Under the pieces are notes generated by a model that saw only the letters and a list, made by a program, of their open reading frames with translations, did not search any database and had not been told where the DNA came from. Both the position numbers and the translations under genes were made by a program. A stretch of DNA of 64,000 nt from Riemerella anatipestifer_F (GTDB taxonomy: Bacteria; Bacteroidota; Bacteroidia; Flavobacteriales; Weeksellaceae). Shown here in pieces: positions 16,715 through 25,740 of this stretch. Position 1 is the stretch's first letter; every line of letters starts with the position of its first letter. The stretch lies in NCBI RefSeq assembly GCF_037861325.1, contig NZ_JAFELW010000005.1. One strand, written 5' to 3'.

Positions 16715-17194
16715 ATGAAGATTGATATATACACAGATGGAGCCTGTAGCGGAAATCCAGGCAAGGGTGGCTATGGAATTATTATGCGAGTTTCTGAACT
16801 GAACTATGAGAAAGCATTTTCGCAAGGGTTTAGAAAAACGACTAATAACCGTATGGAACTATTGGCGGTTATTGTGGCATTAGAAAAACTTAAAAACAAC
16901 GAAAACGAAGTTCATATCTATACCGATAGCAAGTATGTCGCCGATGCTATCAACCAAAAATGGCTGTATGGTTGGATAAAAAAAGGATTTAATAAAGTTA
17001 AAAACCCTGATTTGTGGCAGAGGTTAGTCCCTTTGATGAGAATGCACAACCCAACTTTCCATTGGATTAAAGGGCATAACGGACACCCCGACAATGAGCG
17101 ATGCGATAGGCTAGCTGTAGCCGCTGCAAATGCTCCTACACTAGAAATAGACAAGGGCTACGAAGAAAACGCAACCCTTGACTCATTGTTTTAG
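16715..17194 (+). CDS. rnhA: Ribonuclease HI
   Basis: Cleaves the RNA strand of RNA:DNA hybrids, removing primers and R-loops. It has 159 residues. The catalytic acidic residues are in IYTDGACSGNPG (D7), NRMELLAV (E46), IYTDSKYV (D69) and the C-terminal HPDNERCDRLA. The basic handle region (KWLYGWIKKGFNKVKN) marks it as an E. coli-type RNase HI. Its ATG immediately follows the dnaB stop codon. It ends only 18 bases before the convergent SIMPL gene. Confidence 0.96.
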   Translation: MKIDIYTDGACSGNPGKGGYGIIMRVSELNYEKAFSQGFRKTTNNRMELLAVIVALEKLKNNENEVHIYTDSKYVADAINQKWLYGWIKKGFNKVKNPDLWQRLVPLMRMHNPTFHWIKGHNGHPDNERCDRLAVAAANAPTLEIDKGYEENATLDSLF

Positions 17195-17212
17195 TATTTT
17201 ATTCTTTATAAT

Positions 17213-17905
17213 TTAATCTAATTGAAACTTAACATTAACAAAAGTTTCGTATTTGATTTTATTAAACTCTATATCAATAGGAGCTTCTGAGCTAGCATCA
17301 TAGCTTTCTACCGCTTTTGCGGAACGCATCATCATAGGACTTACTTGAGGATAGGCATTATTTTCATCGGAAATAAAGATAGCTTTACCCAATTTTTGAT
17401 TTAAAGTTTTCACCATTCGCTCTGCTGTTAGTTTAGATTTTAAAACGGCTTTACTTTTTAGGGCTAACAAAAGTTCTTCTTCTTTGGTGTATTCTAGTTT
17501 AGAAATGTTCACATTAGAAATGCCTTGCTCCTCTAGTGCCATCAAGGCTTTTCCCGCCGTAACTGCATTACGAACAATAAGAGAATAGTTCTTTTGTTTA
17601 ATAATGTTTTGACCTTTTAAGAAGTATGTTTTAAACCCACTAGATAAACCATTAAGAGATAAATCTTTCTCGGTATTGATGCCTAGTTTTTTAAGGGCAC
17701 TTTCCATTCTTTTTTCTTGTTCTTCTACCGATATTTTGTTTTTAGTATCGGCCTCGTTGAGGTTGATGTTAATGGTTATTTTATCAGGTATTACCAATGT
17801 ATCTGCTTTGCCCGAAGTTTCTAAATAAGGTTGGTCTAAAAAGTTCTTCTGCCCAAAAATAAACTGTCCGCAGAATAGCATAAGGATTAAAAATAAATGT
17901 TTCAT
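17213..17905 (-). CDS. SIMPL-domain (DUF541) periplasmic protein
   Basis: Exported protein of 230 residues with signal peptide MKHLFLILMLFCGQFIFGQ. The mature part is a SIMPL/DUF541 domain: an early strand with a parted NEADT-like motif (INLNEADTKN), a helix with Glu-Lys repeats, and the KSKAVLKSKLTAERMVKTLNQKLGKAIFISDE segment typical of the family (about residues 150-180). The family is named for a mouse signalling protein; its bacterial role is not established. The gene is alone, convergent with rnhA. Confidence 0.82.
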   Translation of the reverse strand: MKHLFLILMLFCGQFIFGQKNFLDQPYLETSGKADTLVIPDKITININLNEADTKNKISVEEQEKRMESALKKLGINTEKDLSLNGLSSGFKTYFLKGQNIIKQKNYSLIVRNAVTAGKALMALEEQGISNVNISKLEYTKEEELLLALKSKAVLKSKLTAERMVKTLNQKLGKAIFISDENNAYPQVSPMMMRSAKAVESYDASSEAPIDIEFNKIKYETFVNVKFQLD

Positions 17906-17999
17906 AATTTTGTTTTAGCTCCTCTGTATCAAATAATATGCCGAGGGTTTTCATTAAATCTCTCAACTCATAAAAGGAGGAAGTTTTAATTCAATGTAA

Positions 18000-18043
18000 T
18001 AAAAAAAGAGGCTGTTCTCAATATTTTTGAGACCGCCTCTTTT
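18000..18043 (-). terminator. Terminator of the T9SS hydrolase-lipoprotein cluster
   Basis: On the minus strand AAAGAGGC / GCCTCTTT with an inner CTCA / TGAG stem, followed by T7. It lies just after the end of the 1053-residue gene. Confidence 0.85.
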
Positions 18044-18048
18044 AAGAT

Positions 18049-21000
18049 TTATTTTTTAATAAGTGTTTGCTCAACAAGCATCTGCCCATCTTTTATGATT
18101 TTTACAAAATAGCTTCCTGTAGGGAGGTTAGAAAGACTGAAGTCTTTACCTGTTTTTTGAATTACGGTATTCCCTAAGCTGTTCACTACTGTAATATGAT
18201 AGGTTTCGCTGGAAGTGTTTTGACTCTGGATTAGATTGTTATCTTCAGGAGATTGTTTCGGACATACTGGCTCCATTATTCTGGCAATGGTATAATCGTC
18301 ATTTTGAACTTTTGACACTGTGTAGGTGTACTCGCACATACCAGGAGGGGGTGGAGTTATAGTGGTAGTATAGGTAGTACTGCCACATTTATTTTTAGCG
18401 TTTACTTCTAAATTTAAACGCCAGTTGTACCCACGTCCATTTGCAAAGTAAGTATAGCCTGTTCTTATGGCTCCTGTGTCTTTTCTTGTCCAAGTAACAT
18501 CTGCTGGGGTTAAGCCTTGGTCTTCTAAGGTAGCTCCTGTGTCTAGAGATTCTATACGCTGGATTACATAGTTTGTGCTTCCTTCCTCTGGTTTTATACG
18601 TAATTGAGGTTTACCTACCCAGATTTTTTTGGTAATAGTTTGTTTATTTGGTAAATTTATATAAATGAATCCTAGACCATTTTTAACCCCCTTCACTGTT
18701 ATTCCTGATGAGGAAACATTCACCACAGATAATGATGGAGAGGTGGAAAAATTGGTTCCTGTGGGAACTTCACAAATATTTGAAAAGCTGTAAAATTCTT
18801 CTGTGTTTTCACAAATTACAGAATTATCATTTAAAGTTAAATTGGAAGGAGGGGTTAATTCATTCCCATTCAGCCAACTTAATAACCATTGTACCATGTT
18901 AGGTGTAAAGGAGATATGTTCCATATTGGTAGTTTCTCCGTAGTAGCTGTCAAATGGTGTTTGTCCAGCACATACCAAATTTTTATCAATAGGTTGATAC
19001 CAATCACTAAAACCAGATGTATCTAAAGCAGAGTGTGTGGGGATGAAAGATAGGGGTGCGGTTGGTGTTTCTTCACTATGTGGAACATAATATCTTCTGC
19101 GTTGCTTCTTTTTCCTAAGTGTTTGGGCAGATTGATCTTTAAAGTCATTGATGGCATTGTAATATCCTCCCGGAACTGCATCTAGCGAGCCCTTGCTGAA
19201 ACTATTGGGTCTTGACAACTCTGATGACGACCATACGGGTAATCCTGGCTTTGCCGCACCAATATGATATAATAATTTTGATTGCTGATACTCTGGCTGA
19301 GCAAGCTGTGTAGATCTAAAGGTGTTAATTGTCCATTTAAAAAATAACCAAGACATATCAATATATCCTCGCATGTCTAAAATAGTTTGTCCAGCATTAA
19401 CATTTTTCGTTCCTGTGATAGAGCCATTTACTATGGCTATCTTTTTAAGATTTAGGGGATACCCATTAGACCCATGGACACCGTTATTATGTAGGTTTTG
19501 CTGATATTTAGTGAAATAAGGAGATACACCACCATTTTTTCCATATAATTTTTCCTCAGCGTGTTCTATAAGCATTTGTCTGGCGGCGGGTGCCATGAGT
19601 TGCTTCTCATAATTGCTTTTAGCATCTTCCAAACCTCTATTATAGCCTAAAAATGCAATGCTTCCCTGTAAAGCTAAAGGAATATTGGCTCCTTGATGTG
19701 GGCTGTCCATACTAATCCATAGTTTGGTATTGTGATTCCAGTTTATAGAGCCAGTTTCCTGCTGTTTCTTTTCCATATAGGCTAGGGCATAACGCGTAAT
19801 TTGCCCTCCCATACTAGGTCCTACCACTACGGCTTTTTCTGTAATACCTCTATTGTGCATAGAAGCGTTGAGATCTTGCAGAAAACTTACAAAAGACATG
19901 GCGTTTCTTTCGATAAAGTCTGCACCGTAATTATGAATAATTCTATTAAAATCATAAGGAGCCCGCTCTGTTGGCAGGTTGATGATAATAACATCGTAGC
20001 CTTTTTCATTTAATATTTTTGATATTAGTTTAGGAACTTCGTTTGGATTGTTTGAATTAATTTTGTAGGTCATGAGGTCAAAGATAGATTGGTACTTACT
20101 ATTGAAATGATTGCGAGTATCTTCGTCTAAAAGCATTTTGCATTTCTCATCACAGTCTTCTTTTTCAATCCTCCGTTTATCTCCGGGATCAAAGCCATCA
20201 ATTACAATAAAGGGCTTTTTCACGCGGTCTATGCCACAGACGCCAGACTGGTTATTATCGGCATAGAAGATTTTATATTCCATCTTTCCGTATTTAGGTG
20301 CAGATTCTGTCCACGCCTGATAAGGAATTTTAGAGATATAAGAAATCACAGCTGTTTTCGCAGTACAAGAGTTAGCAGCAAAAGTAGTGAGGGGACTTGT
20401 AGGGAAAGTTACGAGAATAGAACCATAAGTGGTAAATGTAGAACCATCTTCGTACACTACATTAAAGGAGATTACTTTCTTTCCGGGTGAGGAATAATTT
20501 ACTGAAAATTTGGAGGTATTGGCTAAGCCGTTGGTTATAAGATTACGAATAACGCCGTCTCCAAAGTTTGCTGTTAAGTGAGTAATTTTCTTACCCTTGT
20601 TGAAATAAATGTCTAGGTTAACATGAAAACTAACCATGCCTCCTTCCGCAGAAACGGTGCTTTTCTGCGGAGCAATCATTACCAAATGTTTGGTGAAGGC
20701 AGATGGTTTCCCTGCTATGGGCTGGAAAACGCCATTCTGTAAAGTTAGCCCACCGTTGCTCTCGTTTTCGGCATCGTAAAACAGAAAATCGAAATCGGTG
20801 TTGATGATACCAATCTGTACCGTATTTTGCATGGGAGCACTGGTACTAAAATTTTGCAATGATATTTGTGAGTCTCTTTTTGCTTCCAGTTCTGATGCAC
20901 TTAAAAACTGAGATTCTGCACTTGCATTATGGAGTTCAGACATTGCCTGTAAAAACAGGTCTGCATCTGCAGTGTTGTAATCCACATCATTAAACTGATA

Positions 21001-21210
21001 TAAATTGGCAAAGGAGTCTACCATACTGAGATTAATACCTGTGGAAAGGTAAGGGACACCGGTCTGAGGGTTTATCTGTTGCTTTACTAGCACGGTAGCA
21101 TTATTATAGAATGCTTGCTCTTGTTGGCGCATTTGCTGTGCAGACGGAATGAGCTGGGCATTGAAGTTGGCAACTACCCCAATTGCTAAAAGTTTTAAAA
21201 ATGATTTCAT
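18049..21210 (-). CDS. T9SS-secreted alpha/beta-hydrolase (lipase-like) with PKD-type and sorting domains
   Basis: A 1053-residue secreted protein. It begins with a signal peptide (MKSFLKLLAIGVVANFNAQ), followed by a PKD-like segment near residues 190-255 (ITHLTANFGDGV...SPGKKVISFNV). The central alpha/beta-hydrolase has nucleophile elbow GPSMGGQ (S466) and an upstream FIVIDGFDPGD strand. Two Ig-like repeats follow near 785-975, and the last 70 residues form a type A T9SS sorting domain ending LPTGSYFVKIIKDGQMLVEQTLIKK. The serine motif suggests an esterase or lipase; the substrate is unknown. It lies downstream of four paralogous lipoproteins on the same strand, 18 bases after the nearest, so the five genes are probably one operon. 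Confidence 0.85.
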   Translation of the reverse strand: MKSFLKLLAIGVVANFNAQLIPSAQQMRQQEQAFYNNATVLVKQQINPQTGVPYLSTGINLSMVDSFANLYQFNDVDYNTADADLFLQAMSELHNASAESQFLSASELEAKRDSQISLQNFSTSAPMQNTVQIGIINTDFDFLFYDAENESNGGLTLQNGVFQPIAGKPSAFTKHLVMIAPQKSTVSAEGGMVSFHVNLDIYFNKGKKITHLTANFGDGVIRNLITNGLANTSKFSVNYSSPGKKVISFNVVYEDGSTFTTYGSILVTFPTSPLTTFAANSCTAKTAVISYISKIPYQAWTESAPKYGKMEYKIFYADNNQSGVCGIDRVKKPFIVIDGFDPGDKRRIEKEDCDEKCKMLLDEDTRNHFNSKYQSIFDLMTYKINSNNPNEVPKLISKILNEKGYDVIIINLPTERAPYDFNRIIHNYGADFIERNAMSFVSFLQDLNASMHNRGITEKAVVVGPSMGGQITRYALAYMEKKQQETGSINWNHNTKLWISMDSPHQGANIPLALQGSIAFLGYNRGLEDAKSNYEKQLMAPAARQMLIEHAEEKLYGKNGGVSPYFTKYQQNLHNNGVHGSNGYPLNLKKIAIVNGSITGTKNVNAGQTILDMRGYIDMSWLFFKWTINTFRSTQLAQPEYQQSKLLYHIGAAKPGLPVWSSSELSRPNSFSKGSLDAVPGGYYNAINDFKDQSAQTLRKKKQRRRYYVPHSEETPTAPLSFIPTHSALDTSGFSDWYQPIDKNLVCAGQTPFDSYYGETTNMEHISFTPNMVQWLLSWLNGNELTPPSNLTLNDNSVICENTEEFYSFSNICEVPTGTNFSTSPSLSVVNVSSSGITVKGVKNGLGFIYINLPNKQTITKKIWVGKPQLRIKPEEGSTNYVIQRIESLDTGATLEDQGLTPADVTWTRKDTGAIRTGYTYFANGRGYNWRLNLEVNAKNKCGSTTYTTTITPPPPGMCEYTYTVSKVQNDDYTIARIMEPVCPKQSPEDNNLIQSQNTSSETYHITVVNSLGNTVIQKTGKDFSLSNLPTGSYFVKIIKDGQMLVEQTLIKK

Positions 21211-21228
21211 GGTTTTTATTTAGTTAAA

Positions 21229-21777
21229 TCAAAATTTAGTTAAGTCAAATCTACCTTCTGTGACTTCTATTATATCATAAGGCTTATCCCTATTTTTTAA
21301 TTTACAATAAAAAGTACCTGCAACAATGCTGTCATTCCTGCTGAAGGCAATCTTACCTGTATTGGCAATAGATCCATAAAAAGAATTTTTATACATGGCT
21401 TGGATATATAATTTATTCTCATTGGCTGTAGAAAAGCCGCCATGTATTTCCTCAAAATCAAATGTGCCTACCTTTCCCATAATTTCATTGGGGATTTTTA
21501 TAATAACGCCACCTCTACCGTATCGGGCATCTATTGCTTCAATAGCTCTGCTATCAATTGCATCCCAAAATACCAGCCCTTTTAACGGACCTCCGCCCGG
21601 TGGACCTTGTTGTGTGGCATCTTGGGGTATCATTACCTCGCCGTTAATCTTACAACCAAAAGTCCAAGCTCCCGTCTGGGTAATAGGAGGAAGCTGCGGG
21701 TTGTAATCATCTTTGTTTCTGTCTGTGCAGCTCATTGCATTTAAGCCGATGAGTGTTGCGAGTAGTAGTTTTTTCAT
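21229..21777 (-). CDS. Lipoprotein, tandem paralogue A (DUF6252-like start)
   Basis: A 182-residue predicted lipoprotein: short signal peptide with lipobox NAMSC (Cys17), followed by an acidic stretch (CTDRNKDD) that may act as a surface-export signal. The conserved PQLPPITQTGAWTFGCKING motif, known to me from DUF6252-like flavobacterial lipoproteins, begins near residue 28. The C-terminus ends SRNDSIVAGTFYCKLKN...IIEVTEGRFDL. It is the nearest of four copies to the T9SS hydrolase and is almost the same as copy B for its first 110 residues. Function unknown; the protein probably folds as a beta-sandwich (inference). Confidence 0.8.
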   Translation of the reverse strand: MKKLLLATLIGLNAMSCTDRNKDDYNPQLPPITQTGAWTFGCKINGEVMIPQDATQQGPPGGGPLKGLVFWDAIDSRAIEAIDARYGRGGVIIKIPNEIMGKVGTFDFEEIHGGFSTANENKLYIQAMYKNSFYGSIANTGKIAFSRNDSIVAGTFYCKLKNRDKPYDIIEVTEGRFDLTKF

Positions 21778-21782
21778 AATAT

Positions 21783-22337
21783 TTAATATTTTTTGGTTTT
21801 TAAATCAAATCTACCTTCTGTGACTTCTATAATGTCATTGGGATTGTCTTTATTTCTTAGCGTACAGTAGAAGGTACCTGCTACGATACTGTCATTTCTC
21901 GTAAAAGTAATCCTACCACTATCTTTCATAGAATCATAGAAACGGTTATTTTTTTCTGCTCCCATATATAATTTATTTTCATTGTGTACAGAAAATCCTC
22001 CATAAATTTCTTCAAAATTAAATGTGCCTACCTTTCCCATAATTTCATTGGGGATTTTTATAATAATGCCACCTCTACCGTGTCGGGCATCAATTGCTAC
22101 AATAGCTCTGCTATCAATTGCATCCCCAAATACCAGCCCTTTTAACGGACCTCCGCCCGGTGGACCTTGTTGTGTGGCATCTTGGGGTATCATTACCTCG
22201 CCGTTAATCTTACAACCAAAAGTCCAAGCTCCCGTCTGGGTAATAGGAGGAAGCTGCGGGTTGTAATCATCTTTGTTTCTGTCTGTGCAGCTCATTGCAT
22301 TTAAGCCGATGAGTGCTGCGAGTAGTAGATTTTTCAT
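21783..22337 (-). CDS. Lipoprotein, tandem paralogue B
   Basis: A 184-residue predicted lipoprotein with the same lipobox (NAMSC) and PQLPPITQTGAWTFG motif as copy A. It shares 188 consecutive identical bases with copy A (22128-22315 against 21568-21755), then diverges between residues about 110 and 145 before converging on the shared RNDSIVAGTFYC and IIEVTEGRFDL. The pattern shows a recent duplication. Five bases separate it from copy A. Function unknown. Confidence 0.8.
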   Translation of the reverse strand: MKNLLLAALIGLNAMSCTDRNKDDYNPQLPPITQTGAWTFGCKINGEVMIPQDATQQGPPGGGPLKGLVFGDAIDSRAIVAIDARHGRGGIIIKIPNEIMGKVGTFNFEEIYGGFSVHNENKLYMGAEKNNRFYDSMKDSGRITFTRNDSIVAGTFYCTLRNKDNPNDIIEVTEGRFDLKTKKY

Positions 22338-22339
22338 AA

Positions 22340-22948
22340 TTATGGAAAATAAGGGAAATTAGTAGTGTTAATAGTTTGTTTATTAAAATCAAAGCGTCCG
22401 TCTTTTACCTCGATGATGTCTTCAGGATTGTCTTTGTTTTTTAGTTTACAAGAAAAAGTCCCCGAAATTACATTAGAATCATTTCTTATTATCGTGATGC
22501 TACCAGTATTGGCTAAAGAAAGATACTTGTTAAAAGGACTCGTGTTATTTTTTAAATAAACAGTCATCATAATACCCTTAGCAAAGGAGCTTTCTGAAGA
22601 ACCATTACTATCTTGAAAAATAAAATTCCCTGTAATAAATTCCGGAGAATTTGATTGTTTTTCAATATATATATAAATATTACCTGTACCATCCTTTGCA
22701 TCTGAAGCTTGTATTTCTTCATAATTAGATGATGTGTAATACCTTACGGCATAATGGCTGTTGCCTGGTGGTATATAGCCAATGGAGTTTCTGGGTATCA
22801 TGACCTTACCATTGATAATAGCCCCAAAGGTATTGGCACCGGTTTGAGTAATGGGTGGTAGCTGAGGGGTATAGACCTCTCGGGCGGTTCTGTCTGTGCA
22901 GCTCATTGCGTTTAAACCGATGAGTGCTGCGTAAAGTAATTTTTTCAT
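22340..22948 (-). CDS. Lipoprotein, tandem paralogue C
   Basis: A 202-residue predicted lipoprotein with lipobox NAMSC and the conserved LPPITQTGANTFGAIINGKVMIPRN block. The centre (about residues 60-145) is unlike copies A and B and only weakly like D. The last 60 residues (SLANTGSIT..RNDSNVISGTFSCKLKNKDNPEDIIEVKDGRFDFNKQ) are nearly shared with D. It starts two bases before the end of the D gene's 3' flank, in one tight transcription unit. Function unknown. Confidence 0.8.
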   Translation of the reverse strand: MKKLLYAALIGLNAMSCTDRTAREVYTPQLPPITQTGANTFGAIINGKVMIPRNSIGYIPPGNSHYAVRYYTSSNYEEIQASDAKDGTGNIYIYIEKQSNSPEFITGNFIFQDSNGSSESSFAKGIMMTVYLKNNTSPFNKYLSLANTGSITIIRNDSNVISGTFSCKLKNKDNPEDIIEVKDGRFDFNKQTINTTNFPYFP

Positions 22949-22950
22949 AA

Positions 22951-23562
22951 TTATGGGAAATTAGTGGTGTTAATGGTTTGTTTATTAAAATCAAAGCGTC
23001 CGTCTTTTACCTCAATGATATCCTCTGGATTTTCTTTGTTTTTTAGTTTACAGGAAAAAGTCCCCGAAATTATATTGGAATCATTTCTTGTTAATATTAT
23101 GCTTCCAGTGTTAGCTATTGATAAATAGGTTTTGAATGTTGTATTATTATCATTGATGATCACCCTAATCATATAATCAGGTAATTCATCCATATTAAAC
23201 GAATAAACACCCTCTAATATTGGATATGAAGACACGGGTAAATTTGTATTTATTGTTGTTTTTCTTAAAAATATATATACATCACCAATGTTATATTCGC
23301 GGCTATTTGATGCAGTAATCAAATTATAATCATCAGCATTAACATATTTAATAGCATAATGGGTGTTTGGTCCTGGCGGTTGGTATCCTATAGAATTTCT
23401 GGGTATCATGACCCTACCATTGATAATAGCCCCAAAAGTATTGGCACCGGTTTGGGTAATGGGTGGTAGCTGAGGGGTATAGATCTCTCGGGCGGTTCTG
23501 TCTGTGCAGCTCATTGCATTTAAGCCGATAGAAATTACTAACAGTTTTAAAATAGTTTTCAT
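22951..23562 (-). CDS. Lipoprotein, tandem paralogue D
   Basis: A 203-residue predicted lipoprotein, first gene of the leftward array. The signal peptide (MKTILKLLVISIGLNAMSC) is slightly longer than in the other copies. The mature N-terminus and C-terminus match copy C closely, including the NKQTINTTNFP tail. The central 80 residues differ. No consensus TAnnTTTG box is seen in the 200 bases between this gene and the divergent tyrS, so the cluster promoter is unresolved. Confidence 0.8.
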   Translation of the reverse strand: MKTILKLLVISIGLNAMSCTDRTAREIYTPQLPPITQTGANTFGAIINGRVMIPRNSIGYQPPGPNTHYAIKYVNADDYNLITASNSREYNIGDVYIFLRKTTINTNLPVSSYPILEGVYSFNMDELPDYMIRVIINDNNTTFKTYLSIANTGSIILTRNDSNIISGTFSCKLKNKENPEDIIEVKDGRFDFNKQTINTTNFP

Positions 23563-23720
23563 ATTATAATGTATTTAGATTATATGAAATTAAAAAAAAT
23601 CTGTAATCGCCAAATAATTAAGTCTGATTTTTAGTAAGATAGGTTAGAAATTATTATAAAAGGTATATTTGTTAAATGCCTATTATTTAATAGTAAATAG
23701 AGATTAATTGTTCTTTTATC

Positions 23721-23755
23721 TTGTAAATCCATAAACCTAAAAATCATTATATTTG
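23721..23755 (+). promoter_or_regulatory. tyrS promoter
   Basis: TTG at 23721-23723, a 24-base spacer and TATATTTG at 23748-23755, 14 bases before the start codon. A very short leader is implied, so no T-box-like leader regulates tyrS here. Confidence 0.55.
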
Positions 23756-23769
23756 CGAAAAATACAGCT

Positions 23770-25062
23770 ATGAACCCTTTTATAGAAGAACTTAAATGGC
23801 GTGGTTTAGTCCACGATATGATGCCTGGCACAGAAGATTTACTAAATAAAGAAATGACAAAGGCTTATATCGGTTTTGACCCTACAGCCGACTCACTGCA
23901 TATTGGAAGTTTAATTCCTATTAAAATATTAGCTCATTTTCAGCAACATGGGCACAAGCCTATCGCACTAGTAGGTGGTGCTACGGGAATGATTGGAGAC
24001 CCTTCTGGGAAGTCTGCAGAAAGAAATCTTTTAGATGAGGCAACACTAGAACATTATGTAGATTGTATCAAAGGTCAGCTTTCTCGTTTATTAGATTTTG
24101 AAAGTGATAACCCTAACAAAGCAGAACTCGTAAATAATTACGATTGGATGAAATCTATCTCTTTCCTTGAGTTTGCAAGAGATATCGGAAAGCACATCAC
24201 CGTAAATTATATGATGGCAAAAGATTCTGTAAAGAAAAGATTTTCTGGCGATGCAGGTGTTGAAGGTATGAGCTTTACGGAGTTTACTTATCAGCTTCTA
24301 CAAGGGTATGATTTTCTTCATCTTTATCAAAGTCAAGGTGTTAAACTTCAGATGGGAGGCTCAGACCAATGGGGAAATATCACTACAGGTACTGAACTCA
24401 TTAGAAGAAAAGTACAAGGTGAAGCTTATGCACTTACAGTTCCGCTAATTACGAAAGCCGATGGTACCAAATTCGGAAAGAGTGAATCTGGCGAGAATAT
24501 TTGGTTAGATGCTAAAAAGACTTCTCCATACCGTTTTTATCAGTTTTGGCTTAATGCAACTGATGAAGATGCAGAACGTTTTATCAAATTCTATACTTTC
24601 CTTAATAAAGAGGAAATAGAAGCCCTCATAAACGAGCATAGAGAAGCGCCTCACGAAAGAAAACTACAAAAGAAACTAGCACAAGAAGTAACCACTTGGG
24701 TACACGGAGAAGCAGAGTATCAAAAAGCGGTTAAGGCTTCCGAAATTCTCTTTGGGCGTTCTACGGCAGAGGATTTGGTGGCACTAGATGAGGCAACATT
24801 TTTAGATATTTTTGATGGTGTACCTCAGCAAGAGCTATCTAGAAGGGAACTCATTGGAATAAACATTACCGATTTATTAGCCGATTCAGGATTTTTAAAA
24901 TCAAAAGGTGAGGCTAAAAGAGAACTAAAAGGAAATGCCATTTCTGTAAACAAGTCTAAAGTAAATGAAGAGTTTTGCTTATCTGAAAATGATTTTATAG
25001 ATGATAAGTTTATTCTTTTACAAAAAGGTAAAAAGAGTTATTTCATAGTAAAAGCCATTTAA
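23770..25062 (+). CDS. tyrS: Tyrosyl-tRNA synthetase
   Basis: Class I synthetase that charges tRNA-Tyr. It has 430 residues. The catalytic Rossmann fold carries the HIGH-type motif as HIGS (44-47) and the KMSKS-type loop as KFGKS (234-238), both usual for bacterial TyrRS. The tyrosine pocket is in GGSDQWGNITTG. The C-terminal S4-like RNA-binding domain (about 355-430) is present. The downstream esterase gene begins nine bases later and is probably cotranscribed. Confidence 0.97.
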   Translation: MNPFIEELKWRGLVHDMMPGTEDLLNKEMTKAYIGFDPTADSLHIGSLIPIKILAHFQQHGHKPIALVGGATGMIGDPSGKSAERNLLDEATLEHYVDCIKGQLSRLLDFESDNPNKAELVNNYDWMKSISFLEFARDIGKHITVNYMMAKDSVKKRFSGDAGVEGMSFTEFTYQLLQGYDFLHLYQSQGVKLQMGGSDQWGNITTGTELIRRKVQGEAYALTVPLITKADGTKFGKSESGENIWLDAKKTSPYRFYQFWLNATDEDAERFIKFYTFLNKEEIEALINEHREAPHERKLQKKLAQEVTTWVHGEAEYQKAVKASEILFGRSTAEDLVALDEATFLDIFDGVPQQELSRRELIGINITDLLADSGFLKSKGEAKRELKGNAISVNKSKVNEEFCLSENDFIDDKFILLQKGKKSYFIVKAI

Positions 25063-25070
25063 TTTTTTAA

Positions 25071-25712
25071 ATGATGGATTTGTACCACTTAGTTAGAGAG
25101 CCAAAGAATATCACTTCTGAAACTCCAATGCTTGTTCTTCTGCATGGATATGGTAGTAATGAGGAGGATTTATTTTCATTCGTACCCAATCTGCCAGAAG
25201 ATTGGCTTATCGTGAGTTTTAGAGCTCCTAAATCTACACCTTATCAAGGTTACGCTTGGTTTGATATTAACCTTATGGACGAAAATAACCTTATAGATGT
25301 AGAACAGGCAAAAGTAGCAACGGAAGATCTTTATGCTAATATACAGGCTTTAAAACAACATTACGGCATTAGTTCTAAAGTGCATTTGTGTGGGTTTAGT
25401 CAGGGCGGTATGTTGAGCTATGCTTTGGCATTTAGATTTCCTTCATTATTTAGTAAAGTGGCTTGTATGAGTTGTTACCCTGAACTAAAATTATTGAAAG
25501 GCTATCCAAAATCAAAAAAGGAGATAGAACATCTTAGATTTTTTGTTTCGCACGGTACAGATGATGTTATTATTCCTTTGGAATGGGGAAGAAAGGCAGC
25601 CGATTTACTCTATGATTTGGGGGCTTACTTTACCTTTAGAGAGTATATGAGTGGACACGGCATCAATCAAAAAAATTATATAGATTTAATGGAATTTATG
25701 GGAACACCTTAG
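25071..25712 (+). CDS. Alpha/beta-hydrolase, carboxylesterase/phospholipase family
   Basis: A cytosolic serine hydrolase of 213 residues of the carboxylesterase/acyl-protein-thioesterase-like family (Abhydrolase_2). It shows the oxyanion segment LLHGYGSNEED, the nucleophile elbow GFSQGG, an aspartate in SHGTDDVIIP and the histidine in SGHGINQ, which together form a complete triad. The start may be the ATG at 25071 or 25074. It follows tyrS after eight bases and its stop codon lies within the terminator hairpin. Confidence 0.85.
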   Translation: MMDLYHLVREPKNITSETPMLVLLHGYGSNEEDLFSFVPNLPEDWLIVSFRAPKSTPYQGYAWFDINLMDENNLIDVEQAKVATEDLYANIQALKQHYGISSKVHLCGFSQGGMLSYALAFRFPSLFSKVACMSCYPELKLLKGYPKSKKEIEHLRFFVSHGTDDVIIPLEWGRKAADLLYDLGAYFTFREYMSGHGINQKNYIDLMEFMGTP

Positions 25713-25728
25713 GCGTTCCCATTTTTGT
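25699..25728 (+). terminator. Terminator overlapping the esterase stop codon
   Basis: TGGGAAC-a-CCT-t-AGG-c-GTTCCCA hairpin followed by TTTTTGTTTT; the TAG stop is inside the loop side. Confidence 0.8.
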
Positions 25729-25740
25729 TTTAGATAGTTT

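Noticed and set aside
21395..22266. Two similar open frames on the plus strand through lipoproteins A and B
   Set aside because: They resemble each other only because the underlying genes are duplicates; they have no signal peptide or promoter.
25699..25728. Hairpin at the esterase stop as a recoding signal
   Set aside because: The stem is followed by a T run and the frame after the stop is short; an ordinary terminator explains it.
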